A stretch of DNA of 64,000 nucleotides, taken from positions 1 to 64,000 of the forward strand of contig DATGSX010000159.1 in assembly GCA_035302145.1 (NCBI GenBank), written 5' to 3'. The notes below the pieces were generated by a model, which did not search any database, was not told the DNA's origin, and worked only from the letters and a program-made list of their open reading frames with translations. This DNA comes from JAJYTI01 sp035302145. GTDB lineage: Bacteria > Bacteroidota > Bacteroidia > Flavobacteriales > Flavobacteriaceae. Both the position numbers and the translations under genes were made by a program. This document shows, in pieces, positions 8,379 to 16,375 of the stretch (within the stretch, counting starts at the first letter, position 1; the number at the start of each line of letters is the position of its first letter).

Positions 8379-9653
8379 CTAGTTTAAAGATTCTTTGTGC
8401 TGAATAAAACCTACACCAGCAGTATTATTAGTTTTTGTATCGATTAGAATAAAAGCACCAGAATCTTTATTTTCATCATAGTTATCAAAGTGAAGTGGTT
8501 TAGCCAATTGTATTGTTGCCCAACCTAAATTATTTAACTGTAACTCATTTGTTTCTTGCTCTTTGCCCATTCTATCTGTGTCTATTTTCGAGTCAATGGA
8601 TTTTATTTTAGATTTAACCGATTTAACTCCGTATTGAAATTGATAAATGGTGGATGAAATTAATGGGGTTGAATCCATCCAACAAATAATAGCTTTGATT
8701 TCTTTGGCTTCGTGAGGAAGTTGGTTTTCTTTTACAATTAAATCTCCTCGAGAAACATTGATATCATCTTCTAACGTTATAGTAATCGACGATCCGATGC
8801 TTGCTTTCGTATATTTTTTATCATAAAATTCAATGGTCTTAATCGTTGACTTCATTTTTGATGGAAGTACGACAACCTTATCTCCAACGCTTAACTCGCC
8901 ACCTTTAAGCTTGCCAGCATAGCCTCTAAAGTCATGGAAGTTTTCAGTTTTTGGGCGAATAACAGTTTGAACTTGAAAACGAGCTTGGGTGTTTTGGTGG
9001 ATGTCTTCAAATTGAATGTTTTCTAGATGTTGCATTAGTGTTTTACCTGAATACCAAGAAAGGTTTTCTGAAGAGGCCACTACGTTATCACCATGCAGCG
9101 CACTGATGGGGATGAAGGTAATTAGTTGTTCTTTGTATGAGCCTGCTTGGGCAAGTTTTTTAAAATCTTCTACAATAGCATTAAACCTAGTTTCTTTATA
9201 ATCGACTAAATCCATTTTATTAACAGCTACAATCAATTCATTGATTCTAAGCAGGTTATTGATAAAAAAATGTCGCTTTGTTTGTTCCACCACTCCTTTT
9301 CTTGCATCGATTAGAATTACCGCTATATCGGAACTAGAAGCTCCAGTTATCATATTTCTTGTATATTCTTTATGACCTGGTGTGTCGGCAATTATGTAGG
9401 ATCGATTTGGAGTAGAGAAGTAAATATGGGCCACATCTATGGTAATTCCTTGTTCTCGTTCGGCCACCAATCCATCAGTAGCTAATGCAAGGTCTAAGTA
9501 ATCATATCCTTTTTGTTCACTGTTTTTTTTGATAGCCTCGAGTGCATCTCTTTTTAAAGACTTGGTATCGTACAAAATACGGCCAATCAAAGTGGATTTT
9601 CCATCGTCTACACTTCCCGCGGTACTTATTTTTAATACTTTATTTTTTTTCAT
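8379..9653 (-). CDS. cysN: Sulfate adenylyltransferase subunit 1 (GTPase CysN)
   Basis: The regulatory GTPase of ATP sulfurylase, which couples GTP hydrolysis to formation of adenosine 5'-phosphosulfate. The 424 residues contain the EF-Tu-like G domain: P-loop GSVDDGKST near residue 13-21, DTPGHKEYTRNM as G3, and NKMD as G4, followed by two beta-barrel domains. No APS kinase (CysC) domain is fused at the C-terminus. It is the last gene of the minus-strand cys operon, 66 bp after cysD. A long 3' region with a terminator follows; no sulfite reductase gene follows in this window. Confidence 0.95.
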   Translation of the reverse strand: MKKNKVLKISTAGSVDDGKSTLIGRILYDTKSLKRDALEAIKKNSEQKGYDYLDLALATDGLVAEREQGITIDVAHIYFSTPNRSYIIADTPGHKEYTRNMITGASSSDIAVILIDARKGVVEQTKRHFFINNLLRINELIVAVNKMDLVDYKETRFNAIVEDFKKLAQAGSYKEQLITFIPISALHGDNVVASSENLSWYSGKTLMQHLENIQFEDIHQNTQARFQVQTVIRPKTENFHDFRGYAGKLKGGELSVGDKVVVLPSKMKSTIKTIEFYDKKYTKASIGSSITITLEDDINVSRGDLIVKENQLPHEAKEIKAIICWMDSTPLISSTIYQFQYGVKSVKSKIKSIDSKIDTDRMGKEQETNELQLNNLGWATIQLAKPLHFDNYDENKDSGAFILIDTKTNNTAGVGFIQHKESLN

Positions 9654-9719
9654 TGGTTAGTAAGTATATCAATATTTTATAATACTGTTTTGTGCTTTAG
9701 CAAACTGTTTTTAAATCAA

Positions 9720-10649
9720 TTAAAAGTAACCTTCTTGTTTCCGAGTTTCCATGGCAGCTTCCGATCGCATGTCGTCTATTCTTGCACCTCGTTCCGACAA
9801 ATCAGATTGTCTGATTTCTTTTACAACTTCTTCAATACTAAATGCAAGTGATTCCACTGCAGCGGTACAACTCATATCACCTACTGTTCTGAATCGGACA
9901 GTTTTTTCGGTTACGATTTCATCTTTTTCACGATAAACCACATCATCATTAGCTGTCCAAATCAAGCCGTCTCGTTCAAATACGTTTCTTTTATGAGCGA
10001 AATAAATAGAGGGAATTTCAATTTCTTCATTTTGTATATAGGTCCAAACATCCAATTCCGTCCAATTTGAAATAGGAAATACACGAACATTTTGACCGTA
10101 AGCTATTCGACCGTTCAACATATCAAAAACTTCTGGGCGTTGGTTTTTTTCATCCCATTGTCCGAAATCATCTCTAACCGAAAAAATACGTTCTTTGGCT
10201 CTTGCTTTTTCTTCATCTCTTCTTGCACCGCCAATACATGCATCAAATCCATGCTCCTCAATGGCTTGTAATAAGGTTTGTGTTTGCAATTGATTTCGAC
10301 TAGCATATTTTCCTTGTTCTTCCTTTACGTGGCCAGCATCTATGTTGTCTTGTACATAATGTACGTGTAATTCCAAACCGAATTCTTTTACTAGATTATC
10401 TCTAAATGCTATGGTTTCCGGGAAGTTATGACCCGTATCTATATGCACTAAAGGAAATGGGATTTTGGCTGGATAAAATGCTTTTTTAGCTAAATGAACT
10501 AAGGTTATAGAATCTTTACCTCCAGAGAAAAGAATCGCAGGCTTCTCAAATTGAGCAGCTACTTCTCTAAAGATATAAATGGCTTCGTCTTCTAATGGAT
10601 TATTAATTACTATGTCGTTCATTTCTATGGTTTTATTGATGGATTCCAC
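9720..10649 (-). CDS. cysD: Sulfate adenylyltransferase subunit 2 (CysD)
   Basis: Catalytic subunit of ATP sulfurylase, making APS from ATP and sulfate together with CysN. The 309-residue protein has a PP-loop ATP pyrophosphatase motif, FSGGKDSITLVHLA, and family segments HIDTGHNFPET, GARRDEEKARAKER and the C-terminal GDMSCTAAVES. The listed ATG overlaps cysH by 17 bp; an in-frame ATG at 10622 gives a start just after the cysH stop and is about equally plausible. It forms an operon with cysH and cysN. Confidence 0.95.
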   Translation of the reverse strand: MESINKTIEMNDIVINNPLEDEAIYIFREVAAQFEKPAILFSGGKDSITLVHLAKKAFYPAKIPFPLVHIDTGHNFPETIAFRDNLVKEFGLELHVHYVQDNIDAGHVKEEQGKYASRNQLQTQTLLQAIEEHGFDACIGGARRDEEKARAKERIFSVRDDFGQWDEKNQRPEVFDMLNGRIAYGQNVRVFPISNWTELDVWTYIQNEEIEIPSIYFAHKRNVFERDGLIWTANDDVVYREKDEIVTEKTVRFRTVGDMSCTAAVESLAFSIEEVVKEIRQSDLSERGARIDDMRSEAAMETRKQEGYF

Positions 10650-11241
10650 ACTCTCTGTTTTCTAAAACTTTTGTTGGATCGTAATAGTCTTTTTCGTTTG
10701 GCAAATCAAATTTTTCTAAATAAACGTCTAAATCTGCATCCGAGTAGTGGTAAAAAGGACTTACTTTAAAAATACCATCCTTGCTTTTAGAAAGGATGTC
10801 AATCCCGTCTCTAAATGAAGTTTGACCAATCCTTATATTGGTAAACCAATAATCAGGTTGATGTTCTTGCATAGCTCTTTTAAAGGGCTCTAACTTTACT
10901 TGCTCACTAAAAAGCTTATGCGCTTCGGTGTTGACTTCAGGAATTCCCAATGTGACATTTCGGAAACCTACGCTTTGCTTAGGAACATAGATGGCTATAT
11001 TAAGTTTTAATCTTTCTATCAATTCTTTAGCGTGATTGTAAGTGGCCTTGGTGTTATATCCTGTGTCACACCAAATCACCTTTATATCAGGCTCTATCTG
11101 AGTAATCAAATGCAGAAGCGCTACTTCATATGGTCTAAAGTTTGTAGTAATTACAGGGTTTTTAGCCTGTTTTAATGCCCATTCCACAATAGCCGAAGGG
11201 CTCATGTTATTTAACTTGTTATTTGATTTATCTAATTTCAT
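10633..11241 (-). CDS. cysH: Phosphoadenylyl/adenylyl-sulfate reductase (CysH)
   Basis: Reduces activated sulfate to sulfite with thioredoxin or glutaredoxin as donor. The 202-residue protein has the CysH fold, and the C-terminal catalytic motif RECGIHQ with C198. The paired CC motifs that hold the 4Fe-4S cluster in APS-using reductases are absent, which in characterised enzymes goes with use of PAPS. Yet no APS kinase is seen in this operon, so either cysC lies elsewhere or the substrate rule does not hold here. It lies 10 bp after the DUF2061 gene and overlaps cysD. Confidence 0.88.
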   Translation of the reverse strand: MKLDKSNNKLNNMSPSAIVEWALKQAKNPVITTNFRPYEVALLHLITQIEPDIKVIWCDTGYNTKATYNHAKELIERLKLNIAIYVPKQSVGFRNVTLGIPEVNTEAHKLFSEQVKLEPFKRAMQEHQPDYWFTNIRIGQTSFRDGIDILSKSKDGIFKVSPFYHYSDADLDVYLEKFDLPNEKDYYDPTKVLENRECGIHQ

Positions 11242-11251
11242 ATTTAAAATT

Positions 11252-11515
11252 TTAATTCTTTTTTCTTCCCCATTTTATAGAATTCCAAATTCGCTCGTGG
11301 AAATAGTATAAAACTGTTTTAGTCATTAATTCAAAAGCACCAATAGAAAATGCAAGAATCATTTTACCAGTTATCACCCAAGAGATGACAATCGTATCTA
11401 AAGTACCTATAAAACGCCAAGAAAGCGCTTTTATAAAACTTCTTGAGTGTAGCTCGCCAGTTTTTGAAAGTGACTTTTGCTTTTTTAATCTACTATAAAT
11501 CAGGTTGGTAATCAT
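11252..11515 (-). CDS. DUF2061 family small membrane protein
   Basis: An 87-residue protein with two likely membrane segments (about 30-50, starting at SWRFIGTLDTIVISWVITG, and about 52-70) and a basic C-terminus ending in SIKWGRKKN. The phrase KALSWRFIGTLDT and the ending YYFHERIWNSIKWG are typical of DUF2061. It is the first gene of the sulfate assimilation operon, a position this family holds in several Bacteroidota. Its molecular role is unknown; a link to sulfate uptake or sulfur metabolism is inferred from operon position only. Confidence 0.85.
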   Translation of the reverse strand: MITNLIYSRLKKQKSLSKTGELHSRSFIKALSWRFIGTLDTIVISWVITGKMILAFSIGAFELMTKTVLYYFHERIWNSIKWGRKKN

Positions 11516-11593
11516 TTAATCTATAACTCCTATGGGTTTACTAGGGATTAAAAGTATAAATTTAATATCAAACTTTAATGAATATCTTAATTA

Positions 11594-11632
11594 AAAGTAA
11601 CTTTCAATAGTTATTTAGACTGTCTAAATATA
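11594..11632 (-). promoter_or_regulatory. Candidate Rrf2 operator and promoter of the cys operon
   Basis: Contains AAAGTAACTTTCAATA (11594-11609), identical over 16 bp to a site before the Rrf2 gene, inside the near-palindrome TAAAAGT-A-ACTTTCA. Beside it is a second perfect inverted repeat, TATTTAGAC-T-GTCTAAATA (11612-11630). On the minus strand TATATTTA (plus 11625-11632) is a possible -7 element, which would put the start site next to the operator. The cys operon begins 79 bp downstream. Confidence 0.6.
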
Positions 11633-11735
11633 GTCTTAAGCTGCCGGTTAAAAGATATATAAGTTTTATTGGGTAAGAAAATATGGATTTTTTCGAATTT
11701 AAATCAAAAGATTTAGGAAGGATTAAAGCGTAAAA

Positions 11736-12155
11736 TTACTTGTTTTCTAATGCCAATTGAGCCAAGGATTTATGAGATAGTATCTCTAACACGCTATCTC
11801 TAACTTCTGACATTAGTCCATGTACACCACAGAACTTTTCATCTGGACAATCTTCACAACTCTCATAAAAGTTTAGACTTACACACGGAATCATGGCTAT
11901 AGGGCCGTCCAATATTCTAAGTATTTCGCTCATATAAATATCTTCGGCATCTTTTAAAAGATAGTAACCTCCATATTTTCCTTGTTTTGCTCCTAAGATT
12001 TTTCCTTTTCGTAAAGTGAGTAGAATGGATTCTAAAAATTTACGAGGTATGTTTTCATCCGTGGCAATTTTGGAAATAGGGATGGGAACTTCTTCGTTAT
12101 TTTTATGAATATAAAGCAGCGCTTTAATTCCATATTTAGTTTTGTTAGAAAGCAT
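11736..12155 (-). CDS. Rrf2 family transcriptional regulator (probable sulfur/cys operon regulator)
   Basis: A 139-residue regulator with the Rrf2 winged helix-turn-helix at about 1-65 (MLSNKTKYGIKALLYI, then IPRKFLESILLTLRKGKILGAKQGKYGGYYL). A cysteine-bearing region follows: CVSLNFYESCEDCPDEKFCGVH, i.e. Cys at four positions that could bind an iron-sulfur cluster or sense thiol state, as in IscR and NsrR. It is encoded upstream of the cys operon on the same strand, separated by 220 bp. The 16-bp element shared by its own promoter and that of the cys operon points to control of both. Whether it senses Fe-S status, O-acetylserine or another signal is not shown. Confidence 0.88.
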   Translation of the reverse strand: MLSNKTKYGIKALLYIHKNNEEVPIPISKIATDENIPRKFLESILLTLRKGKILGAKQGKYGGYYLLKDAEDIYMSEILRILDGPIAMIPCVSLNFYESCEDCPDEKFCGVHGLMSEVRDSVLEILSHKSLAQLALENK

Positions 12156-12458
12156 GGTGAGTTATTTATTAGATTCTTCGTTTAGTTTTTTATCTAAGAA
12201 AATGACTAGTTGTTTTTTTTAAATGAAAGTAACTTTCAATAAACAAAGATATACAATTCACGTGTTATAGAGCAAAGGCTATAATTTTCAACACTTGTAC
12301 ACTATTGAAATATCAATTAAATATCCGAAGGGATTTAAGTTGATGTTTAATCATAAAGTAACATTGACATTCATATATAATCCAAGTGTGCAACTTTTTT
12401 AAACCAATGATATTTGAAGTATCTTTGTTATAAAACCTTATTACTTTAAAAATAGAAG
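12156..12458. other. Intergenic region between rrf2-type gene and pcm
   Basis: 303 bp between divergent genes. It holds the promoter and operator of the Rrf2 gene (12224-12276) and a plus-strand TATCTTTG at 12420-12427 that may be the -7 element for pcm, though no TTTG lies 19-21 bp before it. Confidence 0.6.
12224..12276 (-). promoter_or_regulatory. Rrf2 gene promoter with overlapping palindromic operator
   Basis: On the minus strand TTTG (plus 12273-12276), a 21-bp spacer and TATCTTTG (plus 12244-12251) match the Bacteroidota sigma-A-type promoter well. The perfect inverted repeat TGAAAGT-A-ACTTTCA (12224-12238) then lies at the expected transcription start, a classic place for autorepression. 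The repeat contains the 16-bp sequence shared with the cys operon promoter. Confidence 0.65.
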
Positions 12459-13100
12459 TTGAAAGATTCATTTGTACATCAGGGAATGCGGAATCGTTTA
12501 GTAGAAACGCTTCGTCAAAAGGGAATTAAAAACGAATTGGTTTTAAAAGCTATTGGAAAAGTGCCTAGGCATTTATTTATGGATTCTGGGTTTTTAGAAC
12601 ATGCTTACGAAGATAAAGCCTTTCCAATAGGGGCCGATCAAACCATATCCCAACCCTATACCGTAGCTAGACAGACAGAGTTACTCGATGTTAAGGTAGG
12701 GGATAAGGTATTGGAAATCGGAACAGGAAGTGGCTATCAGGCAGCTGTTTTGTTAGAATTAGGGGTGGAACTGTATACCATAGAACGTCAGAATAAACTT
12801 TTTAAAAAAGCACAACGATTTTTACCAAAGCTTGGGTATAGACCTAAAAAAATGATTTTTGGCGATGGTTATATAGGGAATGAAGAAGACGCTCCTTACG
12901 ATGGTATTATTGTAACTGCTGGAGCACCATTTATTCCAAAACCTCTGCTCCGCCAATTGAATATAGACGGTAAGTTAGTAATTCCCGTAGGTGAAGGCTT
13001 GCAGACCATGACTGTTATAGAACGACAGTCAGCTAGAAAATTTGAGAAACAAGAGTTTGGAGATTTCCAATTTGTTCCAATGTTGAAGGATAAAAATTAA
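12459..13100 (+). CDS. pcm: Protein-L-isoaspartate O-methyltransferase
   Basis: Repairs isoaspartyl residues in aged proteins by SAM-dependent methylation. The 213-residue length fits. SAM-binding motif I reads VLEIGTGSGYQAAVL, preceded by the family signature QTISQPYTVARQTELL. The listed start is TTG at 12459; an ATG at 12486 (MRNRLVETL) is an alternative that removes nine residues. It stands alone, divergent from the Rrf2 gene and convergent with the DUF5686 gene; the two converging transcripts are separated by a perfect hairpin. Confidence 0.93.
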   Translation: MKDSFVHQGMRNRLVETLRQKGIKNELVLKAIGKVPRHLFMDSGFLEHAYEDKAFPIGADQTISQPYTVARQTELLDVKVGDKVLEIGTGSGYQAAVLLELGVELYTIERQNKLFKKAQRFLPKLGYRPKKMIFGDGYIGNEEDAPYDGIIVTAGAPFIPKPLLRQLNIDGKLVIPVGEGLQTMTVIERQSARKFEKQEFGDFQFVPMLKDKN

Positions 13101-13147
13101 AGTTTTCTATCTAAAAACTATTAGAGTAGTCTAGCTTTTTCTGATAT

Positions 13148-13190
13148 TATAGCATAGCACCTATGTTTAATGTTCTTGTGCTATGCTATA
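13148..13190. terminator. Perfect hairpin between convergent genes
   Basis: A 13-bp perfect stem (TATAGCATAGCAC and its complement at 13178-13190) with a 17-nt loop, midway between pcm and the DUF5686 gene. There is no clear T run on either side, so it may be a bidirectional transcription stop or an RNA-stabilising hairpin. Confidence 0.5.
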
Positions 13191-13220
13191 CTATCATTGC
13201 AAAATAAATCGTATTCAATT

Positions 13221-15650
13221 CTATAACGCTATCCCAACTCGTATACCGCTATGAGTGTCTTGATTGGTGTAAGATTGAACAAAGTCAACTCGTAAAATAC
13301 GCCAATTCTTTATTCCGATTTTATCTAAACCTACATGCCACTCTATGTATGGCTTCTGGTTTTTTACTGCTAAAAAATTTGCTCCACTTACTAATTGAAG
13401 TTTTAAGTTTCGTATTAAGGGAATTCGTCGCATGATGGCATCTCGAAAATGATGTTCGTAATGAACCGCTAAATAAGACTGATCGGTACTGTGCTCATAA
13501 TAGGGTAGAAGTTCAAAACTTTCCAGTTTATTATGTGCAATAAATGTTTGGTTTCCGGTAAAGTGTTGGAAATCGGCAAAGCTAAGTTCATCTTTCGTAA
13601 CAAAAGCACCAGCATGAATTAGATAGCGTGAAACTCCTGACTGTCCCATATTAATAGACTGACTAATTTTGGTTTGTAGTTGTAGAAAATCCATTTTATT
13701 TTCACTTGCAAATGTCCCAGCTATTGCACCAATATATAGCGTAGGCCCTTTGCTATTGCTGATTATTTTACGGTTAGGATGGGTGTAATAATCCTGTGCA
13801 AACCGAATTTGAAATCCTAATTTGCTTCGTAACAAAGAATGCGTGTTAAATGGAACAGAAGTTTCGTCGTCTGGGTTTAATGGGTTGTTTGAAGTAAGCC
13901 TATCAGCATACTTTTCCCTTATCTTTGTGTTGTATAAAGGGCTACGACGCTCCCAAGCGGTTTCGGCCTGAAAGAATAAACCATTGGTAATTTCCTGTGA
14001 GAAAGAAGCACCATATCTACCCAAGTCATAAAGTTTCATGTAATTCCTATTGTCTATAATAGTGTATGCGGAATTCACAATAGAACTTATAGAATTACTT
14101 CGATTAAATTGACTGGTTTGTGTTCCTACAAATAAGTCTAACTTCGCATGATTTATGGCATTGAATTTTCGAGTAATACGTCCGGATACACGTAATCGTT
14201 CATCGGAAAATCCGTAATCGACATCGGATTTAACTATCGTATAATTGGTTTTGTCTTCACTGTGATACTTGGTAAAACCTAAACTACTACTTAAGCTTAC
14301 ACCTTGCACCGTATTATATCCATTATTTGATTCTACTCCTGCGTAGTGTATTCGCCAATCTTTGAATGAGTTTCTATACGTATAACCTGAAAGAATTTCA
14401 AAAGGCTTAAACTTATTTGCCTTTCGGTCAATAGAATCTAAATAGGATTTTGAACTACGAACTATTTCTAGACTATCTTTTTTGCGATAATCTTCTATTT
14501 CTAATTTGGTTAAAGCAACGGGACGCCTTTCCTCCCAGAAGTCTTCGGTTTTAATAGCATCAGTAAGCATCCGCATGCGTTCTCGAGTAAATTGATGGGA
14601 AGGTTTCTCGAACTGATATTCTTTATAATGTGCAATAAATCGCCCGCCAAGATGGTGCTTTAAAATGGTTGCCTTGAAGGTTATTTCTTGAAGGCTTTTT
14701 AGCCATGCATCTTGAGTTTCGTTAAATAAGAAGGTTTGTCGGATACGATATTCATCTATAAAAGGTATTTGTAAAACACTCGAATCCACCGTCAAATCTA
14801 CTCCATAGAACTCAGCGGAATCTTCTGTGATATAGATTGTCCCGGTCCAAACACGACTATTTGGTCTTTTGGGCTTAACACTAATCTTATTAATCAACCG
14901 GTTGTTTTGATGAAAATCGCCTTCAAAGCGATACTCATAAAAATCTAAAGCGTTACGAGCGATTGGAGAAATGATAGGGTAACCAAGTTCAATAGTGTTC
15001 TCATAAAAGGATGTCTCTGCTTGTTCTGCACTATTAAAGCTGAATAAAAATGAACTTCCACTGACTTTACTAGCGGTTATCTCTTCAAAAAAATGATTGG
15101 GTGGTGCTACTTGGATTGTTGAAATGGTTTCTGATAAATAAGGGACGATAGTATCTTTTATATCCTCGTCCATTTCTTCCACCAGCCTTTTCTGTTGTCT
15201 TTTGAGGGAATTGGAGTCGATTTTCACATCTATCAAGCCACGAGAGTAGAAAGAAGCTGTATAGGAATTTAATCTGTTTTTATTCTCTTCTCGTTTAGCG
15301 ATAGCTTTTCTGATAATAGCATAGGCCGGATCTTCGCTTCCGTCTAATTTGACTTGGGTAAGTTGAATAAATTCTGGTTCTAGTTGGACTTTCCATTCAT
15401 TTTTTTCGTCCACTAAGAATTCTTGGCTTTTATATCCTAGGTATTGAAAAACTAGAATGCCACCTGGCTGTTGTTTTATTTGGAAGTGACCTTCTTTGTT
15501 TGTGGTTACCCCGTGTGTAGTGTTTTTGTAATAAACGGATACACCTTCAAGATTGTTTTTATGCTCATCTATTACATATCCGTGAATAAAATTTTGTGCT
15601 TGAAGATAGGTAGTGCTTAAAAGCAATAAAAAGAGTAACCATTTTTTCAT
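13221..15650 (-). CDS. DUF5686 family outer-membrane-associated protein with carboxypeptidase-like domain
   Basis: An 809-residue protein with a signal peptide (MKKWLLFLLLLSTTYLQAQ). Residues about 20-95 form a carboxypeptidase-regulatory-like beta-sandwich (GYVIDEHKNNLEGVSVYYKN, GHFQIKQ, FQYLGYKSQEF), as in the N-termini of SusC/TonB receptors. The rest matches the DUF5686 family of large Bacteroidota proteins; the second half has alternating hydrophobic and polar stretches consistent with an outer-membrane beta barrel. There is no TonB plug domain. The function is unknown; a cell-surface role is inferred from the signal peptide and barrel-like end. It is monocistronic on the minus strand. 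Confidence 0.82.
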   Translation of the reverse strand: MKKWLLFLLLLSTTYLQAQNFIHGYVIDEHKNNLEGVSVYYKNTTHGVTTNKEGHFQIKQQPGGILVFQYLGYKSQEFLVDEKNEWKVQLEPEFIQLTQVKLDGSEDPAYAIIRKAIAKREENKNRLNSYTASFYSRGLIDVKIDSNSLKRQQKRLVEEMDEDIKDTIVPYLSETISTIQVAPPNHFFEEITASKVSGSSFLFSFNSAEQAETSFYENTIELGYPIISPIARNALDFYEYRFEGDFHQNNRLINKISVKPKRPNSRVWTGTIYITEDSAEFYGVDLTVDSSVLQIPFIDEYRIRQTFLFNETQDAWLKSLQEITFKATILKHHLGGRFIAHYKEYQFEKPSHQFTRERMRMLTDAIKTEDFWEERRPVALTKLEIEDYRKKDSLEIVRSSKSYLDSIDRKANKFKPFEILSGYTYRNSFKDWRIHYAGVESNNGYNTVQGVSLSSSLGFTKYHSEDKTNYTIVKSDVDYGFSDERLRVSGRITRKFNAINHAKLDLFVGTQTSQFNRSNSISSIVNSAYTIIDNRNYMKLYDLGRYGASFSQEITNGLFFQAETAWERRSPLYNTKIREKYADRLTSNNPLNPDDETSVPFNTHSLLRSKLGFQIRFAQDYYTHPNRKIISNSKGPTLYIGAIAGTFASENKMDFLQLQTKISQSINMGQSGVSRYLIHAGAFVTKDELSFADFQHFTGNQTFIAHNKLESFELLPYYEHSTDQSYLAVHYEHHFRDAIMRRIPLIRNLKLQLVSGANFLAVKNQKPYIEWHVGLDKIGIKNWRILRVDFVQSYTNQDTHSGIRVGIAL

Positions 15651-15722
15651 AGATAGCAGGATTTATATAATATTAATTCATAAAGATTTTCGTTACCTTA
15701 CTAATATAGACGACTAAAAATT

Positions 15723-15750
15723 AAAAAAGGTTGCCTAAGCAACCTTTTTA
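15723..15750 (-). terminator. Terminator after smpB
   Basis: GGTTGC-CTAA-GCAACC stem-loop with A6 on one side and T6 on the other, 17 bp after the smpB stop. It could work on both strands but fits smpB best. Confidence 0.85.
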
Positions 15751-15766
15751 TGAATATTTATTGAGT

Positions 15767-16234
15767 TTATCTATTAAAAGACTTCTTTATTCGTCGCATG
15801 TCGCGTTCAGCTTCTCTAGCACGTAAACTCTCTCGTTTATCATGTAATCTCTTTCCACGAGCTAATGCAATTTCCATTTTTGCTAATCCTCTGTTATTGG
15901 TAAATAATCGGAGAGGAATAATTGTAAAACCAACATTCCTAACATCTTTTTCTAGTCTGCGCAGCTCGTTTTTGTTTAGCAATAATTTTCTTGCTTCCCT
16001 AGGATTGTGAGAGTAGGACGTTGCGTGAGAGTATTGTTGTATGGACATATTAATAACAAACAATTCGCCTCTAGAATTAAACTCACAGAAGCTTTCACCA
16101 ATGGATGCTTTTCCTTCACGAATAGCTTTTATCTCTGTACCTTTTAAAACAATTCCAGCGACATACGTATCGATTATCTCGTACTCAAAACGTGCTTTTC
16201 TATTTCTTATGTTTACATTCTTTTGCAATGCCAT
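15767..16234 (-). CDS. smpB: SsrA-binding protein SmpB
   Basis: Binds tmRNA and brings it to stalled ribosomes for trans-translation. The 155 residues begin with NVNIRNRKARFEYEI and include the family phrase GIVLKGTEIKAIREGKASIGESFCEF. The basic C-terminal tail (REAERDMRRIKKSFNR) is the part that enters the mRNA channel. It is single and minus-strand, followed by a terminator. The tmRNA gene itself is not in the window. Confidence 0.97.
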   Translation of the reverse strand: MALQKNVNIRNRKARFEYEIIDTYVAGIVLKGTEIKAIREGKASIGESFCEFNSRGELFVINMSIQQYSHATSYSHNPREARKLLLNKNELRRLEKDVRNVGFTIIPLRLFTNNRGLAKMEIALARGKRLHDKRESLRAREAERDMRRIKKSFNR

Positions 16235-16375
16235 ATATGGTTGTATTGTGTTTTAAAAAATCAGTTAAGAATATATATAAAATATTTAATGAATGCCTGT
16301 TGTTTGTTTATCACAAAGGGCATGCGTTGTTATTATTCTATTTTAAAAGCTTTTAATAGTACGTTAGTATTTATT

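Noticed and set aside
16343..16356. TTAAAAGCTTTTAA palindrome after ribB as a terminator
   Set aside because: Short and purely A/T apart from its GC centre; the stem would be weak, so it is not reported as a terminator.
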